Source: Berkiella sp963829835
GTDB taxonomy: Bacteria > Pseudomonadota > Gammaproteobacteria > Berkiellales > Berkiellaceae
Direction: 5' to 3'
Length of the DNA stretch: 64,000 nt
NCBI GenBank assembly: GCA_963829835.1
Contig: CAWHKC010000004.1
Location: 1,240,001 to 1,304,000 of the forward strand
The notes beneath the pieces are model-generated. The model was not told the origin of the DNA and made no database searches. It saw only the letters and a program-made list of their open reading frames with translations. The translations under genes and the position numbers were made by a program. The first letter of the stretch is position 1. Each line of letters starts with the position of its first letter. Of the stretch, positions 62,160 through 64,000 are shown piece by piece.

Positions 62160-62186
62160 CAGGTGTCTTATTTAATGTAACACCTG
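62160..62186. promoter_or_regulatory. Inverted-repeat operator candidate
   Basis: CAGGTGT (62160-62166) and ACACCTG (62180-62186) are perfect inverted halves spaced 20 bp centre to centre, two helical turns. They lie upstream of the abiE promoter in the divergent region. Autoregulation by AbiEi or binding of the HTH protein is plausible. Confidence 0.55.
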
Positions 62187-62197
62187 GTTGTAAAATT

Positions 62198-62226
62198 TTG
62201 AAATAATCTCCATTATAGGCTATAAT
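62198..62226 (+). promoter_or_regulatory. Sigma70 promoter of the abiE operon
   Basis: TTGAAA (62198-62203) and TATAAT (62221-62226) are spaced by 17 bp, close to consensus, 27 bp before the ATG of abiEi. Confidence 0.7.
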
Positions 62227-62253
62227 ATACCTAACATTGGAGATCGTTTCAAA

Positions 62254-63069
62254 ATGAATATTGAATTCTTCTTATATGAGCACCCTATATTCCGCTTAGA
62301 GGAATTTGAAGATTGGAAAGGTAGGCAAGGTACAACCAATCCGTCATCTATACATTCTGCTTTACGCCATTATATTAAGTTAGGACGAATAAAACGGATT
62401 CGTCGAGAACTATATGGTGTAATTGCGCCTAATGAAACGACGGAGACCGCATTTTTTGACTCATATTTGATCGCGGCAAAAGCTGCATATGAAAGTGTGT
62501 TAGCCTATCACACTGCTTTAGAATTGCACGGTGTTGCTTATTCATCATTTGAACAATTTACCTTTATTACTTCTCAAAAAATCAAACCTTTTGAAGTTAA
62601 TGATCAGTGGTATCAACCTGTAGCGATATCTAAAGCGTTAAAATCACAAAAATTAGAAAATTTCGGTGTTGAGGCAATGGATCGCTTAGGTCTGAAAATA
62701 AAAACAACTAATTTGGCTCGTACCTATGTTGACGTGATTGACCGCCCTGATTTATGTGGTGGTTGGGAAGAAGTTTGTCGATCAATTAGGAATATTGTAG
62801 TATTAAATATGAAAGAAATTACTGATTATTGTTTAGCTCTTCAAAATGCAACTTTAGTCGCTAAATTAGGATTCTTTCTAGAACAACGTGAGGGAGCTTT
62901 CATCGCACCAGAAAGTGTTGTTAAAACTCTTTTACAATATAAGCCGACTTCTCCCCAATATATGGGTGATAAAGAAAAGGAAAAACATCATTATATAAAG
63001 AAATGGAACTTGATGGTTCCGTTAAATGTTTTAAATCAATCTTGGGACGAACCTAATTATGTTGTCTAG
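62254..63069 (+). CDS. abiEi: AbiEi-like antitoxin of a type IV toxin-antitoxin system
   Basis: The 271-aa protein has an N-terminal winged helix (about 20-65, IHSALRHYIKLGRIKRIRRELYGV) and a C-terminal domain typical of AbiEi (YHTALELHGVAYSSFEQFTFIT; LARTYVDVIDRPDLCGGWEEV). AbiEi represses its own operon and counteracts the AbiEii nucleotidyltransferase; the pair aborts phage infection or stabilises plasmids and islands. Its end overlaps the toxin gene by 11 bp. It follows an IR operator and a consensus promoter. Confidence 0.85.
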   Translation: MNIEFFLYEHPIFRLEEFEDWKGRQGTTNPSSIHSALRHYIKLGRIKRIRRELYGVIAPNETTETAFFDSYLIAAKAAYESVLAYHTALELHGVAYSSFEQFTFITSQKIKPFEVNDQWYQPVAISKALKSQKLENFGVEAMDRLGLKIKTTNLARTYVDVIDRPDLCGGWEEVCRSIRNIVVLNMKEITDYCLALQNATLVAKLGFFLEQREGAFIAPESVVKTLLQYKPTSPQYMGDKEKEKHHYIKKWNLMVPLNVLNQSWDEPNYVV

Positions 63070-64000
63070 GAACGCATTGCTAAAACAAGCAAGAGAAAAT
63101 AAATATAAACCAGATATCTTAGAAAAAGTAAATAAATTGCTATTGGTTCTTGAGCAATTCATGTCAATACCTTATCTTAAAGAACGATTGGTTTTGAAGG
63201 GAGGAACAGCCCTTAACTTATTTTGTTTCGAACAAATACCTCGTCTATCGGTTGATATTGATTTAAATTATATTGGATCCCTTGAGCGAACAGTAATGCT
63301 CGAAGAGCGAAAAATAATTGAGGAATCAATTGCTCAAATATTGTTTCAAAATCAGTTTGAGAGAGAACGAAGCCCCACTAATCACGCTGGCGGTAAGATG
63401 ATTTGGCGCTATGATAGTGCATTAGGGCAAAAAGGGAACCTTGAGATTGATTTAAACTATATGTTTCGTAAACCATTGTGGCCTGTTTTGGAGATAGCTC
63501 CTAAAATAATCTTCGCTAAATCTTTTACAGTACCTGTTCTTGATATTCACGAACTTGCAGCTGGAAAATTATCAGCTTTATTTTCGAGACGTGTTAGCCG
63601 AGATTTTTTTGATGCGCATCATTTATTTTCAACCAGGGTTCTTGAGGTCGAGAAGCTCCGTACTTCATTTGTCATTTATGCTAGCATGTCTGATACACAT
63701 ATTAATGATATTTCTTTGGAGGCCATTCAATATGATGCGGTTGATATCCAAAACAAATTATATCCCGTGCTTCGACAAATGGATTTACCAAGAAAAAAAA
63801 CGCTAATTGAGAAATGGGCAAGTCAATTACTAATGGAATTAAAAGAGGGTCTATCAACCATATTACCATTCAGAGAAAATGAGATAGAATTTGTTCGGTC
63901 GATTCAAGAGCAAGGTCATATAAAGCCTGAGCTTATTACAGAGAATAGAGCATTGACTGATATAATACTGAAACATCCGCTTATACAATGGAAAGCCAAC
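63059..64000 (+). CDS. abiEii: AbiEii-type nucleotidyltransferase toxin, partial at window end
   Basis: An open frame starts at ATG 63059 and runs without a stop to the last base (314 codons seen). It shows the AbiEii/MenT nucleotidyltransferase core: KGGT (47-50), DID (66-68) in SVDIDLNYIG, an ELAAGKLSAL segment and SRDFFDAHHL. Such toxins transfer nucleotides, in some cases to tRNA. The gene overlaps the antitoxin by 11 bp, implying coupling. Its C-terminus lies outside the window, so completeness cannot be judged. Confidence 0.88.
   Translation, partial: MLSRNALLKQARENKYKPDILEKVNKLLLVLEQFMSIPYLKERLVLKGGTALNLFCFEQIPRLSVDIDLNYIGSLERTVMLEERKIIEESIAQILFQNQFERERSPTNHAGGKMIWRYDSALGQKGNLEIDLNYMFRKPLWPVLEIAPKIIFAKSFTVPVLDIHELAAGKLSALFSRRVSRDFFDAHHLFSTRVLEVEKLRTSFVIYASMSDTHINDISLEAIQYDAVDIQNKLYPVLRQMDLPRKKTLIEKWASQLLMELKEGLSTILPFRENEIEFVRSIQEQGHIKPELITENRALTDIILKHPLIQWKAN

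Noticed and set aside
1..64000. tRNA, rRNA and CRISPR arrays
   Set aside because: No cloverleaf with conserved T-loop sequence, no rRNA-like stretch and no regularly spaced direct repeats were seen on reading. A dedicated search could still find a missed small RNA.

Overview
The window is AT-rich bacterial DNA with densely packed genes on both strands. No rRNA, tRNA or CRISPR array was seen. It looks like a host-associated gammaproteobacterium of the Legionellales type (inference). The reasons are a U-box (eukaryotic E3 ubiquitin ligase-type) protein, a bZIP-like proline-rich/coiled-coil protein, several proteins with Lys/Glu-rich tracts, large multidomain proteins of unknown role, and a THI5-type HMP-P synthase of the kind known from yeast and Legionella. 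Naming the genus would need 16S or core-gene data that are not in the window.

Layout: 1-10.6 kb holds a U-box protein, a double-glycine-leader peptide, a very large protein with a poly(A)-polymerase-like domain, two overlapping unknown genes, a small Cys-repeat secreted protein, and an SDR/LtrA/dicarboxylate-symporter group. 10.8-12.2 kb is insertion sequence IS-A copy 1. 12.3-23.8 kb holds unknown and secreted proteins, a GlpD-like/DegT pair, an HDOD/2H-phosphoesterase pair, a 957-aa endonuclease/exonuclease/phosphatase-fold protein and a frameshifted small secreted gene. 23.9-26.8 kb is a tandem of IS-A copy 2 and a related IS-B, separated by three copies of the same 16-bp target repeat. 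26.9-34 kb carries pgeF, a lipid group (NAPE-PLD-like hydrolase, fadD, thioesterase), a second double-glycine-leader peptide and a WNA-repeat protein. 34-49 kb is accessory: secreted, low-complexity and bZIP-like proteins, a methyltransferase/GST pair, an mtnA gene interrupted by an in-frame stop, a DUF2975/XRE pair, a GH13 enzyme and a tandemly duplicated membrane-protein family. 49-53.5 kb has two large paralogous GH13 proteins. 53.6-55 kb is IS-A copy 3.

55-61.7 kb is a thiamine module: a HAD hydrolase on the other strand, then a promoter, a TPP riboswitch, a 161-bp palindromic repeat, and a tightly overlapping operon thi5-thiO-thiS-thiG-thiDE-thiF/rhodanese. Together these would make HMP-P (THI5 replacing ThiC), make the thiazole (ThiO, ThiS, ThiG, ThiF) and couple the two (ThiD-ThiE). 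The window closes with a divergent HTH regulator and an AbiE-type toxin-antitoxin pair whose toxin gene runs off the end.

The strongest leads are the regenerating, sequence-specific target site used by the IS1202-like elements, the riboswitch-controlled operon led by a THI5 homologue, and the set of eukaryote-like or novel-repeat candidate effectors.
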